Counted from the first letter of the stretch, positions 34,618 through 44,250 are shown. The stretch: 64,000 nucleotides of DNA from Heyndrickxia sporothermodurans (GCA_018333075.1 BORH01000003.1:124001-188000), one strand, 5' to 3'. The notes: generated from the sequence alone by a model not told the origin. Made by a program: numbers and translations.

Positions 34618-37600
34618 ATGACGAAAAAAAAACTATTAATCATTGTAGGAGTATTTGTATTTATTATCATTAGTTTTCGCATGATATGGATTGGGATATT
34701 TTTAAATCAGAATGATCCTCATGTACAAAAAGGTATATTGGATTTAAGAAAGCTAGACTTGCAAGAGAGGAGCTCGATTTCACTTAATGGCCAATGGTTA
34801 TTTTATCCAGGTCAGTTTGTGAATCCAAATAGTTATAAAGGCGAACTGAAAATGAACAATCCTCATTCCTGGATTACCGTTCCAAAGGATTGGAGAGAAG
34901 CAGTAACAAAAGAAAGAAATACACCTTTTGGGTATGGGACATATCGTCTACAAATTTTATTAAATCCAAAAACAACCCAGTCTTTAAGTTTTTATTTTAA
35001 AGAAATCCGCTCTGCTTCATCCGTTTATATAAACGGTAAAAAAGTGTATGCGAAGGGCAACACCTCTACAAATAGAAAGGATTCAGTCACTGACTATAGT
35101 CCTTTCAAAATAGACTTAAAAGATCATATAAAACAAATTGATTTAGTTATTCATGTTTCAAATTTCGAATCCTATCGTTCAGGTGGAATAACTAAATCAA
35201 TTCAATTAGGAACGACAACAGCTATAGAGAAAGGGAGGATTGTATCCTTTCTTATGCAGTTTATGGTTTCAGTCGTATTATTCCTACATGGTGTTTACGC
35301 TATTATCATTTTTGTATTGTATGGAAGAAAAAAAGAAATCATTTATCTTGCAATAACATTTTTTTGTGCAGCATTATCAGTTTTAGTAGATGATGATAAG
35401 CTGTTACTTTATTTATTTCCTTCAATCGAATTTCATTGGTGGTTTAGGCTATATTATTTCTCGTATGTTGGAAGTGTCTTTTTTCTAGTCTTGTTTTTAA
35501 AGAAGAATGGGGCTATGAATCTTGAAAGAAAATTATCTGTAACTATCAATCTCTTTTTAGGGATATGTATTATATATATTTCTCTACTTTTTAATTTGAA
35601 TCATATCTCAGAGATGTTTTTGAATACCCTATTATATGCATTAATAATGTATTTTTCAGTGCTGCTGACACCCGTTATTTTATGGGGGGTAGCGACTAAA
35701 GGGGACACGGGATTTATCTATATGCTCCTTGGAGCTATTAGTATTGCTTTAAATATACTTTGGGGAGCAGTTAAAAGTCGTGTCTTTGAAATGCCGTATT
35801 ATCCCTTTGATTTTATTCTAGGTGTTATCTGCTTTGCGGCATTCTGGTTTAAACGCTTTTTCCAAACGTCCAATGAAAGTAAGAAATTAAATGAAAAATT
35901 AAAAAGGATGGATAAAAGGAAAGACGAGTTTTTAGCTAATACTTCTCATGAATTAAGAAATCCATTACATGGAATTATTAATATCGCTCAAACCATTTAT
36001 GAAAATGAGAAAAATCCATTAGATGAACAAAACAAAAAAAATTTAAATATACTACTATCAGTCAGTAGGAGAATGTCATTGATACTTAATGATCTTCTAG
36101 ATATCTCGAGATTGAAGGAAGGAAAAATATTATTGAAAAAGGAGAGTGTAAATCTTTCATCCGTTGTTACCGCTGTATTTGATATGCTTCAACTGATGGT
36201 GGAAGGAAAAGATATTACATTTAAAATGGAAATACCAAACAGACTTCCATATGTACTAGCTGACGAAAATCGTTTATTTCAAATCATTTTTAATCTAGTA
36301 CATAATGCTGTGAAATATTCAAATGGGGGAATTATAACAGTCTCTGCACAATTAAAAAAAGAATGGGTTCATATCAATGTAAAGGATAATGGGGTAGGCA
36401 TCGACGAGAAAACAATAGAAAGCATTTTTCAGCCGTATGAGCAAGGAGATTCAAGAATGAACTCCATCCCAGGGGGGATTGGTCTGGGATTAAGTATATG
36501 TGAGCAATTAGTCAAATTACATGAAGGAACTATTTGTGTGAAGTCATCTATTGGAAAGGGCTCTACGTTTACTTTTACACTTCCGATTGCCAAAAAACAA
36601 AAGCCAAATGTAATAGCCCCATCAGTTATAAAAAATGAGGTAGAAAGTCAAAGAATTAAAATGAAAACGGAAAAGTCAAAAAATAGTGAATTTCAAAATT
36701 TATTAGTTGTTGATGATGATCCAGTAAATTTATCTATTTTGGAAAGCATTCTCTCAACACAACCATACAATGTTGTTACTTGTACAAGTGGTAAAGAAGC
36801 ATTAAGTTTATTAAACAACAGAAATTGGGATTTAGTGATATCTGATGTCATGATGCCGAAAATGTCGGGATATGAGTTGACAAGAAAAATTAGAGAAAGA
36901 TTTTCTATTTCTGAATTGCCAATTCTATTGTTAACAGCCCGCAGTCAAATGGAGGACACTCAAACGGCATTTTATTATGGTGCAAACGATTATGTAACTA
37001 AGCCGGTTGAAGGGCTTGAATTAACTGCTAGAATTAGGGCTTTAACCGATTTAAAAAGGTCAATAAATGATAGAGTGAAAATGGAAGCGGCATGGCTACA
37101 GGCACAAATAAAACCACATTTTCTATTTAATACTTTAAATACAATTGTAGCCTTAAGTGAAATTAATCCTTCTAAGATGATCAATCTATTGAATGAATTT
37201 GGGAATTATTTATATACAAGCTTTGATCCTTCTAATTTAAATCAACTAATACCTTTAGAAAATGAACTAGAGCTTGTACGTTCTTATTTATATATAGAGA
37301 AGGAGAGGTTTGAAGATCGATTAAATGTAGAATGGGAGATTGAAAAGGATATTAATATTGAGATTCCACCTCTCTCGATTCAAACACTAGTAGAAAATGG
37401 CATTAAACATGGAATATTAAAGCGCCCAAGTGGGGGCATAATAAAAATTCAGATTAAGAAACAAGTAGAAGTAGTGGAAATAAAAATTTCTGATAATGGG
37501 GTTGGAATGAGTTATGATACTCAGAAGGCGCTGTTTACAAGTCAGGAAAAACATTCATCTGGCATCGGGATTCTAAATACTGATAAAAGGTTAAGACAAC

Positions 37601-37680
37601 TTTTTGGATCTGGACTTCAAATTGATAGTAAACCAAATACAGGCACAGTAGTCTCGTTTAATATTCCAAAAAAAGGATAA
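34618..37680 (+). CDS. 7TM hybrid sensor kinase: HisKA kinase, receiver and second LytS-type kinase module
   Basis: A 1020-residue sensor. It has a membrane anchor (5-25), an extracellular beta-sandwich (45-195, ISLNGQWLFYPGQF), seven membrane helices (205-415) as in 7TMR-DISM proteins, and HisKA with ANTSHELRNPLHG (His near 445). HATPase motifs are NLVHNAVKYSNGG and GIGLGLSICEQL. The receiver has LLVVDDDP and phospho-Asp in ISDVMMP near 742. A complete LytS-type module follows (AQIKPHFLFNTLN near 829; VENGIKHGI; GIGILNTDKRL). The outer jelly roll suggests carbohydrate sensing. It follows the glycosidase gene by 44 bp, and a regulator with a receiver lies downstream in convergent orientation. 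Confidence 0.88.
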   Translation: MTKKKLLIIVGVFVFIIISFRMIWIGIFLNQNDPHVQKGILDLRKLDLQERSSISLNGQWLFYPGQFVNPNSYKGELKMNNPHSWITVPKDWREAVTKERNTPFGYGTYRLQILLNPKTTQSLSFYFKEIRSASSVYINGKKVYAKGNTSTNRKDSVTDYSPFKIDLKDHIKQIDLVIHVSNFESYRSGGITKSIQLGTTTAIEKGRIVSFLMQFMVSVVLFLHGVYAIIIFVLYGRKKEIIYLAITFFCAALSVLVDDDKLLLYLFPSIEFHWWFRLYYFSYVGSVFFLVLFLKKNGAMNLERKLSVTINLFLGICIIYISLLFNLNHISEMFLNTLLYALIMYFSVLLTPVILWGVATKGDTGFIYMLLGAISIALNILWGAVKSRVFEMPYYPFDFILGVICFAAFWFKRFFQTSNESKKLNEKLKRMDKRKDEFLANTSHELRNPLHGIINIAQTIYENEKNPLDEQNKKNLNILLSVSRRMSLILNDLLDISRLKEGKILLKKESVNLSSVVTAVFDMLQLMVEGKDITFKMEIPNRLPYVLADENRLFQIIFNLVHNAVKYSNGGIITVSAQLKKEWVHINVKDNGVGIDEKTIESIFQPYEQGDSRMNSIPGGIGLGLSICEQLVKLHEGTICVKSSIGKGSTFTFTLPIAKKQKPNVIAPSVIKNEVESQRIKMKTEKSKNSEFQNLLVVDDDPVNLSILESILSTQPYNVVTCTSGKEALSLLNNRNWDLVISDVMMPKMSGYELTRKIRERFSISELPILLLTARSQMEDTQTAFYYGANDYVTKPVEGLELTARIRALTDLKRSINDRVKMEAAWLQAQIKPHFLFNTLNTIVALSEINPSKMINLLNEFGNYLYTSFDPSNLNQLIPLENELELVRSYLYIEKERFEDRLNVEWEIEKDINIEIPPLSIQTLVENGIKHGILKRPSGGIIKIQIKKQVEVVEIKISDNGVGMSYDTQKALFTSQEKHSSGIGILNTDKRLRQLFGSGLQIDSKPNTGTVVSFNIPKKG

Positions 37681-37683
37681 GAT

Positions 37684-37716
37684 AAAGCGCATGGGGAATC
37701 CATTGCGCTTTGCTTA
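37684..37716 (+). terminator. Terminator of the polysaccharide operon
   Basis: AAAGCGCATGG pairs with CCATTGCGCTTT with one bulged base, right after the kinase stop codon. Confidence 0.7.
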
Positions 37717-37728
37717 TTGTATCTTTGA

Positions 37729-38448
37729 AAACCCCCTGCTGTGCAGGGGGGTTCCGGAAAGCTTTTAGCTATGGACAATAAAAAAACCCCAATCGTACAA
37801 TAAAGTTTGGTCTGGTCAACCGACTTTATACGAAAGGGGCATCCATGATGGATAATAAAAGTTTAGCACATACCAAATGGAATTGTAAGTATCACATTGT
37901 CTTCGCTCCAAAATATAGAAGACAAATCATTTATAAACAAATTAAAGCAGACATCGGAAGAATTATAAGACAACTATGAGACAGGAAGGATGTAGAAATT
38001 ATTGAAGCCACAGCCTGTCCCGATCACATTCATATGTTAGTAAGTATTCCACCCAAATTAAGTGTATCATCATTTATGGGATATTTAAAAGGGAAGAGTA
38101 GTTTAATGATATTCGACCGACATGCCAATCTCAAATATCGATATGGGAATCGACAATTCTGGTGTCGAGGATACTATGTGGATACGGTCGGACGAAATAA
38201 GACAATCATTCAAGAATATATCAAGAATCAATTGCAAGAAGATATTCTGCACGATCAAATGACAATGAAAGAATTTATTGATCCATTTACTGGGGAAGAA
38301 ATCAAACCAAAGAAAAAGAAGTAACGAGCCGCTTTAGCGGTAGCACGTGATAGAAGTGCGGTTGACGGACCTTTCAGTATGTCTTTAGACAATAGCCAGT
38401 AACAAAGCGTTTTACGCGCAGAGCAAACCACCAGTTATACTGGTGGTT
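37729..38448 (+). mobile_element. IS200/IS605-family insertion sequence, transposase inactivated
   Basis: The left subterminal hairpin is CCCCCTGC-TGT-GCAGGGGG at about 37732-37750. The right hairpin is AACCACCAGT-TAT-ACTGGTGGTT at 38426-38448. A single Y1 transposase frame lies between. ATAAAGT/ACTTTAT and ACCCC/GGGGC pairings just upstream of the frame resemble the IS200 leader that hides the ribosome site. There are no inverted terminal repeats, as usual for the family. It sits between the sensor kinase and its likely response regulator. Exact ends are not determinable by eye. Confidence 0.8.
37845..38324 (+). pseudogene. tnpA: IS200-type Y1 (HUH) transposase TnpA with internal stop
   Basis: The frame runs from ATG 37845 to TAA 38324 (about 159 codons, normal length) but is broken by one TGA at 37977-37979. 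That position follows RRIIRQL-type residues where I expect Cys or a similar codon (TGC/TGT). The HUH motif is intact (PDHIHMLVS), as are the catalytic Tyr and Gln (IIQEYIKNQ). The N-terminal KWNCKYHIVFAPKYRRQ is typical. A TGT/TGC to TGA change is the simplest explanation. Downstream translation could restart at ATG 38034 but would lack strand one. Confidence 0.85.
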
Positions 38449-38464
38449 CTGATTTAAATAATGG

Positions 38465-39592
38465 TTAACCATTTATTATCGTTTCATATAGCTTTAATGT
38501 CGTTTGGTCTGGTAGAATGCCAAGGTCAGTTTGCAAAGTAGACAGAAAATCATGATATACTTTTATAGCATCTCCTCGATTACCTATTTCACTATAATGA
38601 AGCATAAGCTGTCTTAGTGCATGCTCTGAATAAGGATTGTATTTTAAAAGAATATGTAAATATTTTCGCTTTTTGTCGTATTCTTTTTCTTTTGAGTAAT
38701 AATTAATCATTTTCTGTAAAACCTGTAATAATTTCTCCCTTAGGGACTGCGTTTTTGTCGATGCCCATGCGTAATCGTTGTTTTCCATATAGTCGCCAAT
38801 ATAGAGTTGGATTGCGTTTTCCAATTCGCTAATTGTGTCTTTATTTACTATAGTCCTTCTCTCTATTAAACGTTCGAATTCAATTGCATCACAATAAAAA
38901 TTGTCTAATTCTAGTGTATAGCCTTGATTAGAAAAAAAGAGAGACTGTGTAAACCCTATAGTGTTTAGAGTCTTTCTTAAATGAGAAATACATGTATGTA
39001 GTTGAATTTTGGCTTTACCATAGTCATACTCTGGCCAAACGGTATTAATAATAGTGTCCCTATTTACATATGTATTCAGATGAGTAATGAAAAATGCAAA
39101 TAATTCTTTTACTTTAGCAGTTTTCCATTTTACAGGTTCTTCATTTTTATATACGGAAAATTCATTAAAACAGATAACCCTTAAAGATTTTAAAGATTTC
39201 TCTTCTATCAGTTTTGGTTCAACTGTTTCCAATTGTAATTGTTCCTGAACACGCGAAATTGTTTTTTCAAGTCTGCTTTTTAAAACAGGTTTTAATAAAT
39301 AGTCGATTGAATGTATTTCGAAGGCTTGAATAGCATAATCCCTGTAGGCTGTAATAAATACGATATGGATTTGACTATTCCATTCTTGAATAAGCTCTGC
39401 TAAGTCTAACCCACTTATTCCACCTAATTCAATATCTAAGAAAGCAACTTGAAAATCAAGGCTCTTCATCTCATTAATGACTGACTCAGCATTTGTAAAA
39501 GTTTTGATGATTTGAATTCCTAGTTCTGTTAATTTTTTTTCCATCAGCTGTAATGCTAACTTTTCATCATCAACTAAAATGGCGCGAATCAT
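38465..39592 (-). CDS. Response regulator with SARP-type DNA-binding and BTAD domains
   Basis: A 375-residue regulator. Residues 1-120 are a receiver with AILVDDEKLAL and phospho-Asp in VAFLDIELGG, with the LytR/AlgR-type segment HSIDYLLKPV. Residues 150-240 are an OmpR-like winged helix of the SARP type (INTVWPEYDYGKAKIQLHTCISHLRKTL). The rest is a BTAD helical domain (YNPYSEHALRQLMLHYSEIGNRGDAIKVYHDF). SARP fusions to receivers are typical of Bacillus partners of 7TMR/LytS kinases. I chose ATG 39592 (AGTAGG upstream) over 39619. It is convergent with the hybrid kinase and its probable output. Confidence 0.85.
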   Translation of the reverse strand: MIRAILVDDEKLALQLMEKKLTELGIQIIKTFTNAESVINEMKSLDFQVAFLDIELGGISGLDLAELIQEWNSQIHIVFITAYRDYAIQAFEIHSIDYLLKPVLKSRLEKTISRVQEQLQLETVEPKLIEEKSLKSLRVICFNEFSVYKNEEPVKWKTAKVKELFAFFITHLNTYVNRDTIINTVWPEYDYGKAKIQLHTCISHLRKTLNTIGFTQSLFFSNQGYTLELDNFYCDAIEFERLIERRTIVNKDTISELENAIQLYIGDYMENNDYAWASTKTQSLREKLLQVLQKMINYYSKEKEYDKKRKYLHILLKYNPYSEHALRQLMLHYSEIGNRGDAIKVYHDFLSTLQTDLGILPDQTTLKLYETIING

Positions 39593-39833
39593 AAAAAAAC
39601 CTACTTTCAACAGCATCATTATCTACACTTAATATCGGAAAAAAGAAATTATTTACAAATTTTTATTAAGTATTGTAGAAAATGAAGTTATATGTAAAAA
39701 ATATTAAGTATAATTACAATATTATAACTTAAATTTGAATAGTTGAATAAGTTTCAGCTCTCTATTAGGTGTTGATAAATGAAATGAGGATTTAATGTTA
39801 GTGAAATAGTCCTACAAAAGTTAGTGGAAATAA

Positions 39834-39860
39834 TAAAAGACCCCATTAATGGAGTCCTTC
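39834..39860 (-). terminator. Terminator of the cold-shock gene
   Basis: On the minus strand AAGGACTCC pairs with GGGGTCTT across ATTAAT, then TTATT; it begins right at the stop codon. Confidence 0.75.
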
Positions 39861-39862
39861 AA

Positions 39863-40063
39863 TTATTGCTTTTGAACATTTGTTGCTTGTGGTCCACGAG
39901 CACCTTCCTCAATTTCAAATGTGACGGTTTGACCTTCTTCAAGTGTTTTGAAACCTTCACCTTGAATTGCAGAGAAGTGTACAAATACATCATCTTGTCC
40001 TTCAACTTCAATAAAACCGAAGCCTTTTTCTGCATTGAACCACTTAACTTTACCTGTAACCAT
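39863..40063 (-). CDS. Cold-shock protein, CspA/CspB family
   Basis: A 66-residue single OB-fold RNA chaperone. RNP1 (KGFGFIEV) and RNP2 (DVFVHFSAI) are both intact, and the whole sequence is very close to B. subtilis CspB as I recall it, though the paralogue letter cannot be fixed. It binds single-stranded RNA and prevents secondary structure. TTGGAGGTATATAA precedes the ATG. A long AT-rich leader on the minus strand up to about 40290 is expected for a cold-inducible csp mRNA. Confidence 0.95.
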   Translation of the reverse strand: MVTGKVKWFNAEKGFGFIEVEGQDDVFVHFSAIQGEGFKTLEEGQTVTFEIEEGARGPQATNVQKQ

Positions 40064-40372
40064 TTATATACCTCCAAAGATCGGATATTCACAACTCTCG
40101 TTCAAACTGCTTTGTTTTTTTACGAAATGAAAAATATCCATTAAATATAATGAAAACTACACCCTATATTTTTGGCATAATTACTAAAAGTATACATTTA
40201 AAATAGAAAAAATATATAAAAACATTAGACAATCTATTTTGAATATTATATAATCACCAATACGTCTCAATAAATTTTTTACATAATTTGAAAGTCATGA
40301 ATTTAGATACAATTCATGGCTTTTTCCTGTCTTTATTGACAATCACTTCAGTTTATCTAAGGGGGTAAGACA
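40064..40372. other. Divergent csp/helD promoter region
   Basis: About 310 bp. It holds the csp leader on the minus strand and, 47 bp before helD, an isolated terminator-like hairpin at 40291-40326. Nothing else is recognisable. Confidence 0.4.
40291..40326 (+). terminator. Terminator-like hairpin in the helD leader
   Basis: AAAGTCATGAATT pairs with AATTCATGGCTTT (12 of 13 Watson-Crick, one G-T) and is followed by TTTCC. No plus-strand gene ends upstream, so it would act as an attenuator in the helD leader or as a stop for stray transcription from the divergent promoter. Confidence 0.5.
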
Positions 40373-42664
40373 ATGACTGCAGAAACTCATCAGGACTTTC
40401 AAGAAGAGGTTGAACGGCTGGATTTTACAAAAAAGTATATGAATGTTGTTATTAAAGCATCAGAATCAAATGAAGAAACCTTTAGGGAAAATTTAAGGCA
40501 ATCTTTAGAGGGGATGGATATCAAGGATAGCAGCTTTAGCTATATGAGTATGCTAACAAATGCGACCCTTCTTCAAAGAACCGGAGACGAATTAAAGAGA
40601 CTTAAGAAATTTGAAAAAAAGCCTTATTTTGCAAGGATAAATTTTTTACAGGAAACTGCTGAGAAAGAAGAGCATTTATATTTAGGAAAAGTTTCACTAT
40701 TTGATAAGGAAACACAGCAGCCTATAATAGTTGATTGGCGTTCACCCATTGCTAATCTTTACTATGATGGAAGGTTAGGCGATGTTTCATATGAATCTGA
40801 AGGTGATACATATAAAGGGCATTTATCTTTAAAACGTCAATTTATTATTGAGGATGGGGAATTGCAAGAAATTCGAGATATTGATTTGACGACAAATGAT
40901 GAATTGTTGCAAATGTCGTTGTCTGAAAGTGCAAGTAACCGTCTTACAGAAATTGTTTCTACTATACAAGAAGAGCAAAATAATATTATCCGTGCTGACT
41001 TAAATAAACCGATTATTGTTCAAGGTGCAGCTGGTAGTGGGAAAACAACCATTGCATTGCATCGAATCTCTTACTTCATTTATACATTTGCAGAAAAATT
41101 CACACCTGACCAATTAATGATATTGGCTCCTAACCGCTTATTTATTGACTATATTTCAGAAGTACTCCCAGAGCTAGGCGTTGAAAATATATTACAAACA
41201 ACCTTTTTAGATTATGTTAAATCATGTATAGGAAAAAAAATAAAACTAAAGGCACCTGACGAGAAGCTGCTTCGTTTTATTCACCAGGACTATGAACAGC
41301 CTCAATTAGTTCAGTGGATTGCTGATTTTAAAGGCTCCCTACATTACAAGGATATTATGGACAGATATCTAGAAGATGTTTTAAAAACTCTCCTACCAAA
41401 GGAAGACTTTTTTGTCTCTAAATTTCGTTTATATAATGGGAAGAAGTTAAGGCAGCTTATAGAATATGAATATCGCTATTTACCTTATTACATTCGGATT
41501 GATAAAGTGAAACGGGTCCTTCAAAATTATGTACGAACAGAGAAAAAACGATTGTTGGAAAAGGTAACGACTTTTTATGATAACAAGTTAGAGAAGGCTC
41601 TATATAGCAAGGCAGAACCAGAGAAACGTCGACGCTATGTATCAAAGGCTTTAGATAAAAAGGAAGAAGCATTAAATGAAATTAAGAAGGAATCCAGAAT
41701 TGCGGTAAATAATTATATGAAGAAGCTTCCAAAGCATGATTTGATTTATTACTTTAGGCAGCTTGTAACTAATAAAGAAGTTTTTTCGAAATATGTGAAT
41801 GATCTACTTGATCCATTAGAAATTGAATTCTTTATTCAATATCAAAATAAATTATTTGCTGAGGGAATGTTTGAAATTGAAGACTTATCTTCTTTACTCT
41901 ATTTACAAGGAAAAATTTTCGGAATCGATAAGAAATTACGTGTAAAAAATATTGTCGTTGATGAAGCGCAAGATTATAGTTATTTTCAACTATACGCATT
42001 AAAGAGTGTACTAGAAACAGATATGTTTACGATTGTTGGTGATTTAGCTCAAGGAATACACTCCTATCGTGGAATAAAGGATTGGAACATTGTCTTAAAT
42101 GAAATATTTCCAAGAGCAAGCTATAAAACACTTCAAAAAAGCTATCGTACGACAATTGAGATTATGAATACAGCTAATCAAATTTTGCAATTGCTGAATT
42201 TGGATTTACCTATCGTTGAACCTGTTGTGAGACATGGGAGGAAACCGGTATACCATACTATTACATCAAGTAAAGAAGCCATTATAATAATGGAAAAAGA
42301 GATACTAGAACTATATAAAGAGGGAATGAAAACGATAGCTGTTATCGGAAAAACGAATAATGAATGTAAGAAAATTGCACAGTTATTAAAAAAGTATTCC
42401 AAACTTCCAATTCAATTCTTAAAAGAAAATGAAGAAATTCATAAAGATAAAGTGGTAATTGTCAGTTCACACCTGTCGAAGGGATTAGAGTTTGATTCAG
42501 TAATGATATATTCTATGGAGGATCCATTTTTGGACAATGAAATTGATGTAAAGCTATTATACGTATCGATGACTCGACCTTTACACCGGTTAAGTTTTTA
42601 TGGGCAAAATGCGTCACATTTTTTATTAGATCGAGTAAATCAGGATTTATTTATGAAAAAATAG
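40373..42664 (+). CDS. helD: RNA polymerase recycling helicase-like HelD
   Basis: A 763-residue UvrD/PcrA-like NTPase that binds RNA polymerase and removes it from DNA. It has the HelD N-terminal coiled coil (EEVERLDFTKKYMNVVI), the segment VDWRSPIANLYYD, Walker A GAAGSGKTT near 219, Walker B VVDEAQDYSYFQL, and C-terminal SSHLSKGLEFDSVMIYS and LYVSMTRPLHRL. Length matches B. subtilis HelD. AAGGGGGTAAGACA precedes the ATG. HelD homologues can confer rifampicin tolerance in some species. Confidence 0.92.
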   Translation: MTAETHQDFQEEVERLDFTKKYMNVVIKASESNEETFRENLRQSLEGMDIKDSSFSYMSMLTNATLLQRTGDELKRLKKFEKKPYFARINFLQETAEKEEHLYLGKVSLFDKETQQPIIVDWRSPIANLYYDGRLGDVSYESEGDTYKGHLSLKRQFIIEDGELQEIRDIDLTTNDELLQMSLSESASNRLTEIVSTIQEEQNNIIRADLNKPIIVQGAAGSGKTTIALHRISYFIYTFAEKFTPDQLMILAPNRLFIDYISEVLPELGVENILQTTFLDYVKSCIGKKIKLKAPDEKLLRFIHQDYEQPQLVQWIADFKGSLHYKDIMDRYLEDVLKTLLPKEDFFVSKFRLYNGKKLRQLIEYEYRYLPYYIRIDKVKRVLQNYVRTEKKRLLEKVTTFYDNKLEKALYSKAEPEKRRRYVSKALDKKEEALNEIKKESRIAVNNYMKKLPKHDLIYYFRQLVTNKEVFSKYVNDLLDPLEIEFFIQYQNKLFAEGMFEIEDLSSLLYLQGKIFGIDKKLRVKNIVVDEAQDYSYFQLYALKSVLETDMFTIVGDLAQGIHSYRGIKDWNIVLNEIFPRASYKTLQKSYRTTIEIMNTANQILQLLNLDLPIVEPVVRHGRKPVYHTITSSKEAIIIMEKEILELYKEGMKTIAVIGKTNNECKKIAQLLKKYSKLPIQFLKENEEIHKDKVVIVSSHLSKGLEFDSVMIYSMEDPFLDNEIDVKLLYVSMTRPLHRLSFYGQNASHFLLDRVNQDLFMKK

Positions 42665-42996
42665 CGCAGTACCTACTTTTAATATCAAAGCATGAAAATC
42701 TTTTATCTTTGTAAAAAGTATAAATATTTTTAGGAAGCTAGAATTAACCAATATTCAGCTTCCTTTTTTCATAGGAATGGTTAAATAATCCTATAAAAAA
42801 GGGGAAATTATTGTTGAAATTTAAAGGGAAAGACTGGAGCCTGTCGTATTATAAATATGGAATGGTAATATAAATAAGTGCAATTCGTAATCCTATTATC
42901 TATGGATTGTGTGGCATAGGTACATCCTCATAATGCTGATGAATAAAAGAAATAAAGGGGTATTAAATAACTTTTTAGTGAGGAGAAATTTTTCTG
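42665..42996. other. Intergenic region after helD
   Basis: About 330 bp with the helD terminator at 42732-42769. A 19-codon TTG-started frame after AAAAAGGGG at about 42813 is probably chance. The remainder is the promoter region of the sensor kinase. Confidence 0.35.
42732..42769 (+). terminator. Terminator of helD
   Basis: AGGAAGCT (42732-42739) pairs with AGCTTCCT (42757-42764), followed by a T-run. Confidence 0.85.
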
Positions 42997-44250
42997 GTGG
43001 AAAAATTGATATTGCATATACTCATTATTTTATTGCCTGTACATATTAATAGTATTTTTCTTGAAAATCGAAAGGTGGGTCAATCTCCATTTTTATTAGG
43101 AATAATTAATGGATTATGTGCTTTACTAACGATGTCATTCTCAATTAGTTCTCTAGGATTATTTTGGGATTTGCGATATATACCATTAGTTATTTCCTTT
43201 TTTTATCATGGACCAATAGCAGGAAGCATCGTCCTTTCTACCATTTTTATTCAAAGGATAGTGATGGGAGGAGACGGGGTAATTATTGCTTTCTTTTCTG
43301 TTTTAGCTGCACTAATCTATCCACTTTATATTAGAAAGTTATTTATCGTAAGTACAAAAAAGAAAAAAATTAATATAGCTATAAAATCCGGAATCTTTAT
43401 TGCAATTGGTCAATTATTTATTACCTATAGCTTTCTTCATTTTCATAGAGATGAACATTCAAATACATTACATTTGTTTATATTAGTTCTTGTTTACGGT
43501 GTAATTCAAATTTTAGGGATATTGGCTTCAATATTATTACATGAAAAAATTAATGAAAAACAGCAGATGCAGGAAGAAATCATTCGTGCGGAAAAGCTTA
43601 ATACTTTAGGCGAAATGGCGGCATCTATTGCACATGAGATTCGAAATCCTTTAACTGTTGTAAAAGGTTTCCTTCAGTTAATGCATAAGCAGGAAAAGGA
43701 TAATAACTTTCAATACCTATCATTAATTTTAAGCGAACTGGGAAGGGCTGAAATTATTATCAATGATTATTTAAATTTTGCAAAGCCTCAGTTTAAAAAG
43801 ATGGAAAATATTAAGGTAGCTGATGCTTTACTTAATGTTGTGACATTAATCGAATCGATTGCATTAAAAAAAGGAGTAAAGCTTGATTGTAAGATAAATA
43901 GTACTTCCGAAATGCTTGCAGATAAGAATCTATTAACTCAAGCCATAATCAATTTAATTAAAAATGCAATTGAAGCCACACCTAAAGATGGGGAGGTTAG
44001 TGTCCAATTAGCTGAAGATAAAGAATTCATTTTCATAAAGATTATTGACACAGGAAAGGGCATGACTAAGGAACAATTGTCTAAAATCGGTACATTATTT
44101 TATACAACAAGAGAGAAAGGAACTGGTATTGGAACAACGGTTTCTTTAAAAATCATTGAAGAAATGAAAGGCAAAGTAACTTACCATAGTGAACTAAATA
44201 ATGGAACAGCAGTAACAATCCATTTTCCACAGTCAGTTAAAGTTTCATAA
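42997..44250 (+). CDS. Membrane sensor histidine kinase, KinB-like
   Basis: A 417-residue kinase with six membrane helices in residues 1-185 and no sizeable extracellular loop. HisKA has MAASIAHEIRNPLTVVKGF (phospho-His near 212), and HATPase has LIKNAIEATPKDG, IIDTGKGM and GTGIGTTVSLKIIEEM. The layout and the kinase sequence resemble sporulation kinases KinB/KinD that feed Spo0F. The start is GTG 42997 with GAGGAG about 11 bases upstream. No response regulator is adjacent, as is usual for orphan sporulation kinases. Confidence 0.85.
   Translation: MEKLILHILIILLPVHINSIFLENRKVGQSPFLLGIINGLCALLTMSFSISSLGLFWDLRYIPLVISFFYHGPIAGSIVLSTIFIQRIVMGGDGVIIAFFSVLAALIYPLYIRKLFIVSTKKKKINIAIKSGIFIAIGQLFITYSFLHFHRDEHSNTLHLFILVLVYGVIQILGILASILLHEKINEKQQMQEEIIRAEKLNTLGEMAASIAHEIRNPLTVVKGFLQLMHKQEKDNNFQYLSLILSELGRAEIIINDYLNFAKPQFKKMENIKVADALLNVVTLIESIALKKGVKLDCKINSTSEMLADKNLLTQAIINLIKNAIEATPKDGEVSVQLAEDKEFIFIKIIDTGKGMTKEQLSKIGTLFYTTREKGTGIGTTVSLKIIEEMKGKVTYHSELNNGTAVTIHFPQSVKVS

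Noticed and set aside
42813-42872. 19-codon TTG-started ORF after AAAAAGGGG
   Set aside because: Very short, no recognisable sequence, no coupling to a neighbour; probably chance.
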